From the NCBI GenBank assembly GCA_902491535.1, contig CABUHS010000055.1:1-8656 (forward strand): DNA of 8,656 bases, given 5' to 3'. The translations under genes were made by a program, and so were the position numbers. Source of the stretch: an uncultured Eubacteriales bacterium. Its GTDB lineage: Bacteria > Bacillota > Clostridia > Oscillospirales > CAG-272. Shown one piece after another: positions 1 to 4,917 of this stretch (position 1 is the first letter of the stretch; each line of letters begins with the position of its first letter). The notes beneath the pieces were generated by a model that saw nothing but the letters and a program-made list of their open reading frames with translations, was not told where the DNA came from and searched no databases.

Positions 1-294
1 TTACTGAGGGTGCAGTTTAAACTTCGGGATTACTATTTCTTCGGCATAACTTTGGCATGGAAAGCCTGCACAGATAAGATCGAGGTCGGGCAGATCGTTT
101 GGATTAATGGTTCTTGCATCTTCAAAGTATATCTCTCCTTTCGGTTCGTAGATGGCGTTGTACGCCTGATTTGCATATTTATCAATCTCACAGTGACCAA
201 TGCATTCAAAACCGCCGACCGCTTCAAGTCCCGAACGGAAACCTCCGATCCCTGCGAACATATCAAAAAATCGGATTGCTCCATGACTTGTCAT
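1..294 (-). pseudogene. C5-cytosine DNA methyltransferase, N-terminal fragment
   Basis: C5-cytosine methyltransferases move a methyl group from S-adenosylmethionine to cytosine in DNA; on mobile elements they often protect against host restriction. Seen: near the N-terminus the SAM-binding motif I (FAGIGGFRSGLE), then an acidic CEID stretch, then motif IV GFPCQ with the catalytic Cys. Directly after PCQS the usual SFSIAGKR-like continuation is missing. Instead there are about 14 unrelated residues (ending KFKLHPQ) and a TAA stop at the first base of the window. Motifs VI to X and the target-recognition domain are absent, so 97 residues remain of a family usually above 300. The fragment cannot be an active enzyme by itself. 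I placed the start at ATG 294; a TTG at 300 has a better-spaced but weak GAGAG site and would add two residues. It lies about 44 bases after the tandem-RHH gene and probably shares its transcript. The lost part may lie left of the window. Confidence 0.8.
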
Positions 295-337
295 GTGCAA
301 TCACGACTCTCTTTATTTATCTGTTTTCCGGATCACC

Positions 338-868
338 TCACATCCCCATAGAAAATCCCATGTTTTCATCTTCGGACTCATTGTAGTTTTCGGATTCCTC
401 CGACACGGTGTCAAAAACGTCTGAAAAATTGTTTTCGTCCTGTTCCTCTGCGTTGTCCTCTGAATCCCCGTAAATCGTCTCAGAATCGCTCACAGAGCTG
501 TTTTCTTTCTGCTCTGTATTTTCTTTGTTTTCCTCCGGTATTTTCTCTGCGTTTTCACGCTCTGTCTGCTCCCGTTTCAGTTCATTTTGGATCAGTCCGA
601 TTACAAATTCTTTCTGCGTCATATTATTGCGGTGCAGATAATCCTTGATTTTCTGAAACAGGTTTTCAGGTATCTGCACTGCAAGCATTTTCATATTTCC
701 CATGTATTTTTCCTCTTTCGTTGTGATTTTTGGGTGTAACTCATCTTGAAGTGCCAGTGTGACAAACTCAGCCATCGTCATTTCATGGCTATCCAAATAC
801 TGCCGGACTTCTGCATGAAGTTCTTCGTCAATTTTGACTGTAATTCCTTTCTTTCCGTCAGACGGCAT
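338..868 (-). CDS. Tandem ribbon-helix-helix protein with acidic tail and C-terminal MGM
   Basis: Probably a DNA-binding regulator or accessory protein of a mobile element. The 176 residues hold two RHH-like modules, each a short basic/hydrophobic beta strand followed by two helices: residues 8-46 (ITVKIDEELHAEVRQYL ... TMAEFVTLAL) and 60-98 (LAVQIPENLFQKIKDYL ... TQKEFVIGLI). Two RHH units in one chain could mimic the usual dimer. Residues 104-168 are very rich in Glu, Asp, Asn and Ser and look disordered; the last residues are ENMGFSMGM. I recall similar proteins from ICEs of gut Firmicutes, annotated only as hypothetical or DNA-binding. Start: an ATG at 877 exists, but the AAAGGA site touches it; ATG 868 sits 9 bases from AGGA and fits better. 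It overlaps the stop of the upstream 48-aa RHH gene by 11 bases, so translation is probably coupled. The DNA target is unknown. Confidence 0.82.
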   Translation of the reverse strand: MPSDGKKGITVKIDEELHAEVRQYLDSHEMTMAEFVTLALQDELHPKITTKEEKYMGNMKMLAVQIPENLFQKIKDYLHRNNMTQKEFVIGLIQNELKREQTERENAEKIPEENKENTEQKENSSVSDSETIYGDSEDNAEEQDENNFSDVFDTVSEESENYNESEDENMGFSMGM

Positions 869-1004
869 TCCAATCATTCCTTTCGATATAGTTTCTTATA
901 GCTCGTTCTACGATTTCTTCGACAGAGCATTCCTGTTCTGCCGCTTGTATTAAGAGCAGTTCTATCAGTATATCAGGTATTTCAATATCCAAATGATACC
1001 TCAC
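858..1004 (-). CDS. 48-aa ribbon-helix-helix protein, GTG start
   Basis: A small ORF filling the gap between two larger genes. It begins with GTG at 1004, overlapping the ATGTGA end of the preceding gene by 4 bases, and stops at TGA 858-860 inside the start region of the tandem-RHH gene. The product begins MRYHLDIEIPDILIELL and continues with an AAEQECSVEEIVERAIRNYI segment: a strand followed by two helices, as in Arc/MetJ-type RHH proteins. 48 residues is a normal size for a single-domain RHH protein, which would act as a dimer on DNA. Overlaps on both sides, an uninterrupted frame and the fold match to its neighbour support it as a real gene, although the site in front of GTG (GGGA, two bases away) is poor and translation probably depends on re-initiation. 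It could autoregulate the operon or pair with the tandem-RHH protein; neither can be seen directly. Confidence 0.72.
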   Translation of the reverse strand: MRYHLDIEIPDILIELLLIQAAEQECSVEEIVERAIRNYIERNDWNAV

Positions 1005-1348
1005 ATTCCCACGACGGGAGTATTATCCTCGTCAATATCTTCAGTTTCGTTGTTACCGATCACTCTGTTCCACTGCGGTTCTTCAGAGTGCTTGAAATAA
1101 TCGTCTAAACACTGAACACTATTGAACAGTTCGATCCACTTAGGATTGTTGGAAATGAATTCATATTCATATAAAGGTGAACCATGATAGCTGACATCTT
1201 CGCCTCGCAGAAGCTCACCGTTTTTCACACAGATAAATCTATCACGGCCGTTATAAAAGCCTAAAGCATTTTTTATCTTTCCAAAGGCTTCTGCCGGATC
1301 GATATATACTTCCTGACAAATAACTGCATTTACTTTCATGTCTTTCAT
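1001..1348 (-). CDS. Uncharacterised 115-aa protein with acidic PVVGM tail
   Basis: I do not recognise the family. The body (residues 5-95) is a small mixed alpha/beta domain, with NAVICQEVYIDPAEAFGKI at the start and an FNSVQCLDDYFKH helix near the end; no catalytic motif, signal peptide or membrane segment is visible. Residues 100-110 are strongly acidic (ETEDIDEDNT) and the chain ends PVVGM. The tail matches the upstream neighbour (NENNDPVMGM) in residues and, over about 40 bases, in DNA. Start: ATG 1348 with AGAGGA about 6 bases upstream, directly after the stop of the preceding gene (12-base gap). The stop overlaps the GTG of the small RHH gene. Its position inside a compact operon of small element genes suggests an accessory or anti-defence role, but this is inference. 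Confidence 0.75.
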   Translation of the reverse strand: MKDMKVNAVICQEVYIDPAEAFGKIKNALGFYNGRDRFICVKNGELLRGEDVSYHGSPLYEYEFISNNPKWIELFNSVQCLDDYFKHSEEPQWNRVIGNNETEDIDEDNTPVVGM

Positions 1349-1360
1349 ACATTTTCCTCT

Positions 1361-2263
1361 TTACATTCCCATGACGGGATCATTGTTCTCGTTCATATCC
1401 TGACTTTCTTCCTGTTCCGCTTTATCCCAGCACCATTCATGACTGCCTATTGCGTATAGATGTTCGATTTTTCCGTTAACAACATAATCCTGTCCCTCAT
1501 ATTTCTCTGAACAATTATCTGAGGGATATTCAGCAATATAGCAGTCCGTTTCTTCATCATACCTCATACAGCAATATTCATTGTTGTAATACTGACTTAT
1601 TTCATTTGCTGATTCTCTCGGAAACAGCGGGCATTCCCAACCGTTCCACCGATTTTCAGTAGAATATCCTATGAAAGAGCAACCGATATCGGTGCTGAAG
1701 GCAGTTAATTCTCCATTGATATGAGGCAGATTTGCCATCCTTTCTTCTGTGAGTTCCTCATCGGACAGCCTGCGGAAGTTGTCCCCACCAGGAATAATAA
1801 CAAGCGATCTTCCGTTATCAAAGTCACAGTGCAGAGTGCCAAGTGAGTCAACCGCTTTGACCGTTCCTCTTGTGTTATCCTCAACAGGTCGGGGATCGTT
1901 TCCCATGCCGAGCAGCATAATGCGTGTGCCGGGCGGATAGTTATCTTTCATGCGCTGTGCAAAGCGCCGCTCAACTTCAATTCTGTTCATGCTTTGTTCC
2001 TCCGTTCTTTCTCTGCCTGTTACGGCGTTTTTATGACGGTATTGTTTTTTCTGTTGATATTTTCCTGTATCAAGTGCGTCAAGCGCTTCTTTTTTAGTTC
2101 GGAACATTCGTGTCGGTGATGCGTGGTGGATAGAGTTTCCGCGCTTTAAGGTGTAATATTTTCCATCAAAATCTTTTATCTCAAACTCTTGGGTATATCT
2201 TTTCGGAATATTGACTATCATAACGCAGGTGTCGCCGATATGCCATTTTGAGTTGCTGTCCAT
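1361..2263 (-). CDS. Three-part protein with central DUF4314-like domain and PVMGM tail
   Basis: The molecular function is unknown. Three parts can be seen in the 300 residues. Residues 1-62 form a small domain (WHIGDTCVMIV ... RTKKEALDAL). Residues about 105-168 match what I know of DUF4314, a small beta-barrel-like domain common in mobile elements: YPPGTRIMLLGM, NDPRPVEDNTRGTVKAVD, then a DFDNGRSLVIIPG-type strand pair and DNF. Residues 190-280 are a Trp/Cys/Tyr-rich domain (NRWNGWECPLF, EYCCMRYDEETDCYIAEY). A basic linker (residues 66-105) joins the first two. The tail SQDMNENNDPVMGM matches that of the next gene. Start ATG 2263 uses a GGGAGGG site lying inside the last codons of the preceding gene, which ends only 3 bases away, so the two are translationally coupled. 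Such fusions of small DUF domains are typical of polyvalent element proteins made early after DNA transfer; that role is inferred. Confidence 0.8.
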   Translation of the reverse strand: MDSNSKWHIGDTCVMIVNIPKRYTQEFEIKDFDGKYYTLKRGNSIHHASPTRMFRTKKEALDALDTGKYQQKKQYRHKNAVTGRERTEEQSMNRIEVERRFAQRMKDNYPPGTRIMLLGMGNDPRPVEDNTRGTVKAVDSLGTLHCDFDNGRSLVIIPGGDNFRRLSDEELTEERMANLPHINGELTAFSTDIGCSFIGYSTENRWNGWECPLFPRESANEISQYYNNEYCCMRYDEETDCYIAEYPSDNCSEKYEGQDYVVNGKIEHLYAIGSHEWCWDKAEQEESQDMNENNDPVMGM

Positions 2264-2266
2264 TTT

Positions 2267-2593
2267 TCATATCCCTCCCATCCCCATTTCGTTATCGGTA
2301 TTTTCTTCATCTGTTCCTGATTCGCCGTGTCCGAAGCATTCCATTTCAACCTCATGCTGTTGCGGGATCAGTATCTTCAGCAGTTCCTCACGATACTCCA
2401 TGTCTGCAATTTTGTTGATATAGATGCCGAAAGTGTCAAGAAAAGGCGTACCGTCTTTTTGTGTTATCGTCAGATCGCCGTGTTGTCCGTGTACACAGAT
2501 GAAGTCTGCTACATCCTGAATGCTGTGCAATCGTGTTCGACCTGCAATCGAGTGTCCAATCAGTACAGGGTATTTTTCTTCTATTGTCATCAT
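2267..2593 (-). CDS. Uncharacterised 108-aa acidic protein ending MGMGGI
   Basis: Family not recognised. Residues 5-80 look like one compact domain: YPVLIGHSIAGRTRLHSI, a helix (QDVADFICVHG), a strand pair (DLTITQKDGTPFLDTFG) and a closing helix (YREELLKILIPQQ). Residues 82-102 are acidic and the chain ends NEMGMGGI. Two adjacent ATG codons (2593 and 2590) are possible starts; GGAG lies 5 and 8 bases upstream of them, so either could serve. The codons for the Gly-rich end contain the GGGAGGG site of the next gene, so part of this tail's Gly content may be dictated by the ribosome-binding site rather than by protein function. It follows the 101-aa acidic gene by 32 bases and belongs to the same operon. 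Confidence 0.74.
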   Translation of the reverse strand: MMTIEEKYPVLIGHSIAGRTRLHSIQDVADFICVHGQHGDLTITQKDGTPFLDTFGIYINKIADMEYREELLKILIPQQHEVEMECFGHGESGTDEENTDNEMGMGGI

Positions 2594-2625
2594 TCTATCT
2601 CCATTCTAAATAATTCATCGGGTGA

Positions 2626-2931
2626 TCAGGTAAAACGAAAATTTACATCTTCTATATGATCGCAGTAATCTGTAAGGAAACTTCTACCGGATTTAAGACG
2701 GGAAGAAAACCACAATATATCCGAATAGGATGCTTCGTGAGTTTCGCCGTCTCCGTAGAGATACGCTTCAGCGTGTACCAGAATTTCTGTTTCTTCACTG
2801 ATATATTTCAGAAAGTCGCTGAATTCATCCCAATCCTCCAAGTCATCGTATTCTCTTGGAATACCTCCGACAAAAAAATTTATTGTGTCATTACCTGCTG
2901 TTACAGTTACCTTAGAAAAAATCACGGCCAT
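2626..2931 (-). CDS. Uncharacterised 101-aa acidic protein
   Basis: Family not recognised. The chain is strongly acidic: I count about 21 Asp/Glu against 7 Lys/Arg. The acidic residues cluster at 27-40 (PREYDDLEDWDEFSDF) and 45-75. It starts with a beta-rich stretch (AVIFSKVTVTAGNDTINFFVGG) followed by a helix, and ends HIEDVNFRFT. Unlike its neighbours it lacks the Gly-Met tail. The size and the charge on a small fold would be compatible with a DNA mimic of the anti-restriction kind, but no ArdA, Ocr or other signature is present, so this is only a possibility. The ATG at 2931 is served by an AGGAGG site 10 bases upstream, inside the last codons of the 283-aa gene, which stops 3 bases before this start: the two are coupled. 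Confidence 0.74.
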   Translation of the reverse strand: MAVIFSKVTVTAGNDTINFFVGGIPREYDDLEDWDEFSDFLKYISEETEILVHAEAYLYGDGETHEASYSDILWFSSRLKSGRSFLTDYCDHIEDVNFRFT

Positions 2932-2934
2932 ATT

Positions 2935-3786
2935 TTACATTCCTCCTAACTGTATTTCTTGTGCTTTATCGATATAATCGTCGAGTTCATCTTCTGTACA
3001 GAGGAAATAACCATTGCCGGAATGCCAAAAGGAAACATATAAATCCCCGTCATTGGTTTGGATAGCCCGCTGTTCTGCCGATTCCCCGAAGCCATCACTG
3101 TTTTGACCGCGAACGGCTGACCGCAATTTTTCCGTTTCCTCTGCATTTAGTGTCTCATTCAGATAACAGTCAATCTTACCGTATAGCTCTCCGTGGATTT
3201 CTTCCAATCCCCACACGGCATATAAAAGCTTTTTACCAATTCCGCTGTGATTACCGAGGTATTCAGCCATATCTCCGAGATCGGGAAGCTGCTCTATTCC
3301 AAGCATATCTTCAATTTTGTCGCGGTTGTCTAAGATAATATATTTTGCGGCGGAACCGTATTCATCACCATCATCAATTGATGCTGTCAGTGGACAGTAA
3401 AATGTGAGCCTTGTTTCAGCCGCGCTTATCTTCATTTGATTGATATCTTCAAGTACATCTGAAAAGGTTGAATATTGTCCATGTAGCAAATTCTGTTCAA
3501 GATCTGTTTTGATTTCCTCTCTTGCGTTTGTAACGGCAAGGTCGAGCAGATAAGCATCATAAAGATTATCTCTTTCATTTAGAAGCTTAATCATACTGTT
3601 TCCGATATTGCTGTCGGAGTACAGCTTTACTCGATATTCTTCATCTTCTTCGTCACGCAGAAGTATTCGTTCCGGCGATCCATAATATCCTATAGCCTGC
3701 AAATCCTTATATATTTCATGGTAATGTGCAGTCAGATCAACAACCGCTGTTTCTCCGTTTTTGTTTTCAATAATTGCTTTGATCAT
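2935..3786 (-). CDS. Acidic 283-aa mobile-element protein, possibly anti-restriction type
   Basis: The chain carries about 57 Asp/Glu against 24 Lys/Arg. Residues 1-115 (TAVVDLTAHYHEIYKDL, then LRDEEDEEYRVKLYSDS and LLNERDNLYDAYLLD) faintly recall ArdA-type anti-restriction proteins, with a short acidic strand leading to a helix. Residues 120-180 form a second segment. Residues 195-270 form a third, with GQNSDGFGES (227-236) and VSFWHSGNGYFLCTEDEL (251-268). I recall a GQxSDGxGE motif from proteins of Firmicutes phages and ICEs, though not with a proven function. The chain ends EIQLGGM. The start at 3786 overlaps the preceding stop in an ATGA arrangement; AAGGAAAGG lies upstream in that gene. 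Its AGGAGGAATG end doubles as the ribosome site of the next gene. Assignment to anti-restriction is inference and could be wrong. Confidence 0.75.
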   Translation of the reverse strand: MIKAIIENKNGETAVVDLTAHYHEIYKDLQAIGYYGSPERILLRDEEDEEYRVKLYSDSNIGNSMIKLLNERDNLYDAYLLDLAVTNAREEIKTDLEQNLLHGQYSTFSDVLEDINQMKISAAETRLTFYCPLTASIDDGDEYGSAAKYIILDNRDKIEDMLGIEQLPDLGDMAEYLGNHSGIGKKLLYAVWGLEEIHGELYGKIDCYLNETLNAEETEKLRSAVRGQNSDGFGESAEQRAIQTNDGDLYVSFWHSGNGYFLCTEDELDDYIDKAQEIQLGGM

Positions 3787-4484
3787 GCTTCTGTTTTCCT
3801 TTCCTTATAATGAATTGCACCGAGTCCGAATCTGCGTATTGCCATTGCATTGCAGATGAGACCGAACATCTTCGGAGGAATCAGATCCGCGTCCGCAAGG
3901 TCTTTGGCGGTGATGTGTTTTGTACCAAGATACAAATCCTTCGCCGCACATAACAGGGTATATGATTCCTCACTGCTGTTTTTCAGTTTGATTTTGTTAA
4001 ACTCAATTTCATTTCTGACTGTATAGCGCTTGGACTCTCTCCATAGTTTGAAATCCGCTGCCAGAAGATAGACTGCGGACATGAGAGCGTAATTGTTTTT
4101 GTCCAGTTTTCGGGTTGCTTCAGTAAAAGCAATCCGGTGCTTTGAGTTTCGGTAGTCCATATGGTCATTCCCACTTTCTCTGATGTATTTGTATAAACGC
4201 TTTTTCAGCGCAGGTACATTCGTTTCATATGCAATTTCTCTGAGCGCTTCATTCCGTGAAGCTGTTCCGACAATAATACGCTGTCCGGCATACGGACATC
4301 GGTTCTTTGAGCATCCTGTCTTTCCTCTTTTATAGTAGAGGCATAATTTACAGTCATATCTGTCGGCTATCAGTTTTTCTCTGCCGAAGATGTATTTGCC
4401 GTATCCTTTCGGCTTAAAATTCGGTATTCCGGTCATCATCTTTACAAGTGACTGATACTCCGGACTCTCCTTAAACAGGGACAT
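3783..4484 (-). CDS. Basic zinc-knuckle protein, first gene of the element operon
   Basis: 233 residues, rich in Lys and Arg, in contrast to the acidic proteins encoded after it. Near the N-terminus is a Cys4 cluster, C45-x2-C48-x9-C58-x4-C63 (DCKLCLYYKRGKTGCSKNRC), which should bind zinc and, with its basic surroundings, may contact nucleic acid. The rest (residues 75-230) looks mainly helical: repeated Leu/Ala helices such as YALMSAVYLLAADFKLW and SYTLLCAAKDLYL. No catalytic motif is seen. I recall related hypothetical proteins in gut Firmicutes ICEs beginning with an FKESPEYQ-type segment, always without function. Start: ATG 4484 with a strong AAAGGAG site 7 bases upstream. A transcription terminator sits about 30 bases before the start, so the operon may be controlled by read-through. 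Its stop overlaps the next start by 4 bases. Confidence 0.8.
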   Translation of the reverse strand: MSLFKESPEYQSLVKMMTGIPNFKPKGYGKYIFGREKLIADRYDCKLCLYYKRGKTGCSKNRCPYAGQRIIVGTASRNEALREIAYETNVPALKKRLYKYIRESGNDHMDYRNSKHRIAFTEATRKLDKNNYALMSAVYLLAADFKLWRESKRYTVRNEIEFNKIKLKNSSEESYTLLCAAKDLYLGTKHITAKDLADADLIPPKMFGLICNAMAIRRFGLGAIHYKERKTEA

Positions 4485-4486
4485 AT

Positions 4487-4497
4487 TTTTTCTCCTT
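4487..4497 (-). promoter_or_regulatory. Ribosome-binding site of the element operon
   Basis: On the minus strand AAAGGAG lies about 7 bases before ATG 4484. It sits between the terminator at 4516-4538 and the first gene, which means a transcript must pass that terminator to express the operon. Confidence 0.65.
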
Positions 4498-4510
4498 TAT
4501 CTTAAAATAC

Positions 4511-4538
4511 AAAAAGCCCCGATTTTTTTAATCGGGGC
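4511..4538 (-). terminator. Intrinsic terminator in front of the element operon
   Basis: A 9-bp stem (GCCCCGATT at 4516-4524 with AATCGGGGC at 4530-4538) with a 5-base loop is followed on the minus strand by five U. Only the minus strand has the U run, so it acts on transcripts heading into the operon. It lies 27 bases upstream of the first start codon and may work as an attenuator. Confidence 0.82.
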
Positions 4539-4555
4539 AGAGCAAATCTACATAT

Positions 4556-4632
4556 TTAATTGAGGACTATCGTCCTGTTCAGCATTTCAGATTGAAGAGT
4601 TGTTTCAATAATTTCTTCTGATAAATTGTCAT
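4556..4632 (-). pseudogene. Mini-ORF with apparent one-base frameshift
   Basis: ATG 4632 has a good AAAGGA site placed directly after the stop of the leader ORF. In its own frame it encodes only 17 residues (MTIYQKKLLKQLFNLKC) and stops at 4579. One additional base near codon 3 would switch to a frame that reads LSEEIIETTLQSEMLN and on to a TAA at 4556-4558, giving about 25 residues of a more protein-like, acidic/helical peptide. I infer either a frameshifted small gene, a second leader peptide, or chance. No slippery heptamer for programmed shifting is evident. Confidence 0.3.
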
Positions 4633-4643
4633 TTGTTTTCCTT

Positions 4644-4697
4644 TCACATGGTTTGTGCTAATTCTTTTATGGATGGCAGATCGGTTTCTGCTTTCAT
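4644..4697 (-). CDS. 17-codon leader-like ORF
   Basis: A short ORF encoding MKAETDLPSIKELAQTM and ending in TGA. It is preceded by a near-perfect AAAGGAGG site about 7 bases upstream, among the strongest in the window, which is the main reason to believe it is translated. It sits between two minus-strand terminators, and its stop is immediately followed by the ribosome site of the next mini-ORF. Short translated leaders with nearby terminators are known to control element genes by attenuation, for example upstream of tet(M) in Tn916. There is no run of one amino acid that would make it an amino-acid sensor. The function is inferred from layout only. Confidence 0.5.
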   Translation of the reverse strand: MKAETDLPSIKELAQTM

Positions 4698-4704
4698 GTA
4701 TTTG

Positions 4705-4713
4705 CCTCCTTTG
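4705..4713 (-). promoter_or_regulatory. Strong ribosome-binding site of the leader ORF
   Basis: The minus strand reads CAAAGGAGG 7 bases before ATG 4697. It lies directly after the U run of the upstream terminator, so it is transcribed only if that terminator is passed or if a promoter lies between. Confidence 0.6.
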
Positions 4714-4720
4714 AAAAACA

Positions 4721-4753
4721 AAAAAAGCAGATAGATTTTTTACTTCTATCTGC
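4721..4753 (-). terminator. Intrinsic terminator before the leader ORF
   Basis: A 9-bp perfect stem (GCAGATAGA at 4727-4735 with TCTATCTGC at 4745-4753), a 9-base loop, then an unbroken run of U on the minus strand. The stem is less GC-rich than the other terminators. It ends about 8 bases before the leader ribosome site, repeating the terminator-then-SD layout seen at 4511-4538. Confidence 0.75.
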
Positions 4754-4859
4754 CGGATCTTGTTTAATTATTCTTCTTCGTCGGTTCGAATGAGGGAATA
4801 GTGTTTTTTTGCCTTTTGGCATCTATGAAAATGTCCTGAATTTTTTATCCCAAAATATG
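4754..4859. other. No recognisable gene; possible recombination remnant
   Basis: All three minus frames are short here. One is open across 4788-4859 (ending HYSLIRTDEEE), another is open for about 26 codons without a start codon, and a third starts at ATG 4822 but runs through the terminator hairpin. None has a convincing ribosome site. The stretch lies just beyond the tRNA terminator and could be the end region of the integrated element, but no attachment-site repeat is visible in the window. No consensus promoter is seen on the minus strand, so the source of transcription for the operon is unresolved. Confidence 0.35.
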
Positions 4860-4890
4860 CGAAAAACCCCGATTCTATCGGGGTTTTTCG
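4860..4890 (-). terminator. tRNA-His terminator, bidirectional
   Basis: A nearly perfect inverted repeat with a 14-bp stem (CGAAAAACCCCGAT at 4860-4873 with ATCGGGGTTTTTCG at 4877-4890) and a 3-base loop. The AAAAA/TTTTT arms give a U run on either strand. It ends the tRNA-His transcript 28 bases after the encoded CCA. Its CCCCGAT/ATCGGGG core is shared with the terminator at 4511-4538. Confidence 0.88.
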
Positions 4891-4917
4891 GCGGGCATCT
4901 TTTTTGTTACCCTTTTA

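Noticed and set aside
1..40. Group II intron or intein interrupting the methyltransferase at PCQ
   Set aside because: No GTGYG-type intron start follows the break and no intein splice motif is present; the frame stops after 14 residues. A junction or deletion fits better.
10..351. Plus-strand open frame of 113 codons over the methyltransferase
   Set aside because: Antisense to a gene with clear FAGIGG and PCQ motifs; no family likeness.
4694..4822. Minus-strand frame from ATG 4822 that ends overlapping the leader ATG
   Set aside because: It reads through the terminator stem and U run, giving a Lys/Arg then Phe/Cys-rich peptide; the nearest AGGA is 13 bases away. Likely chance.
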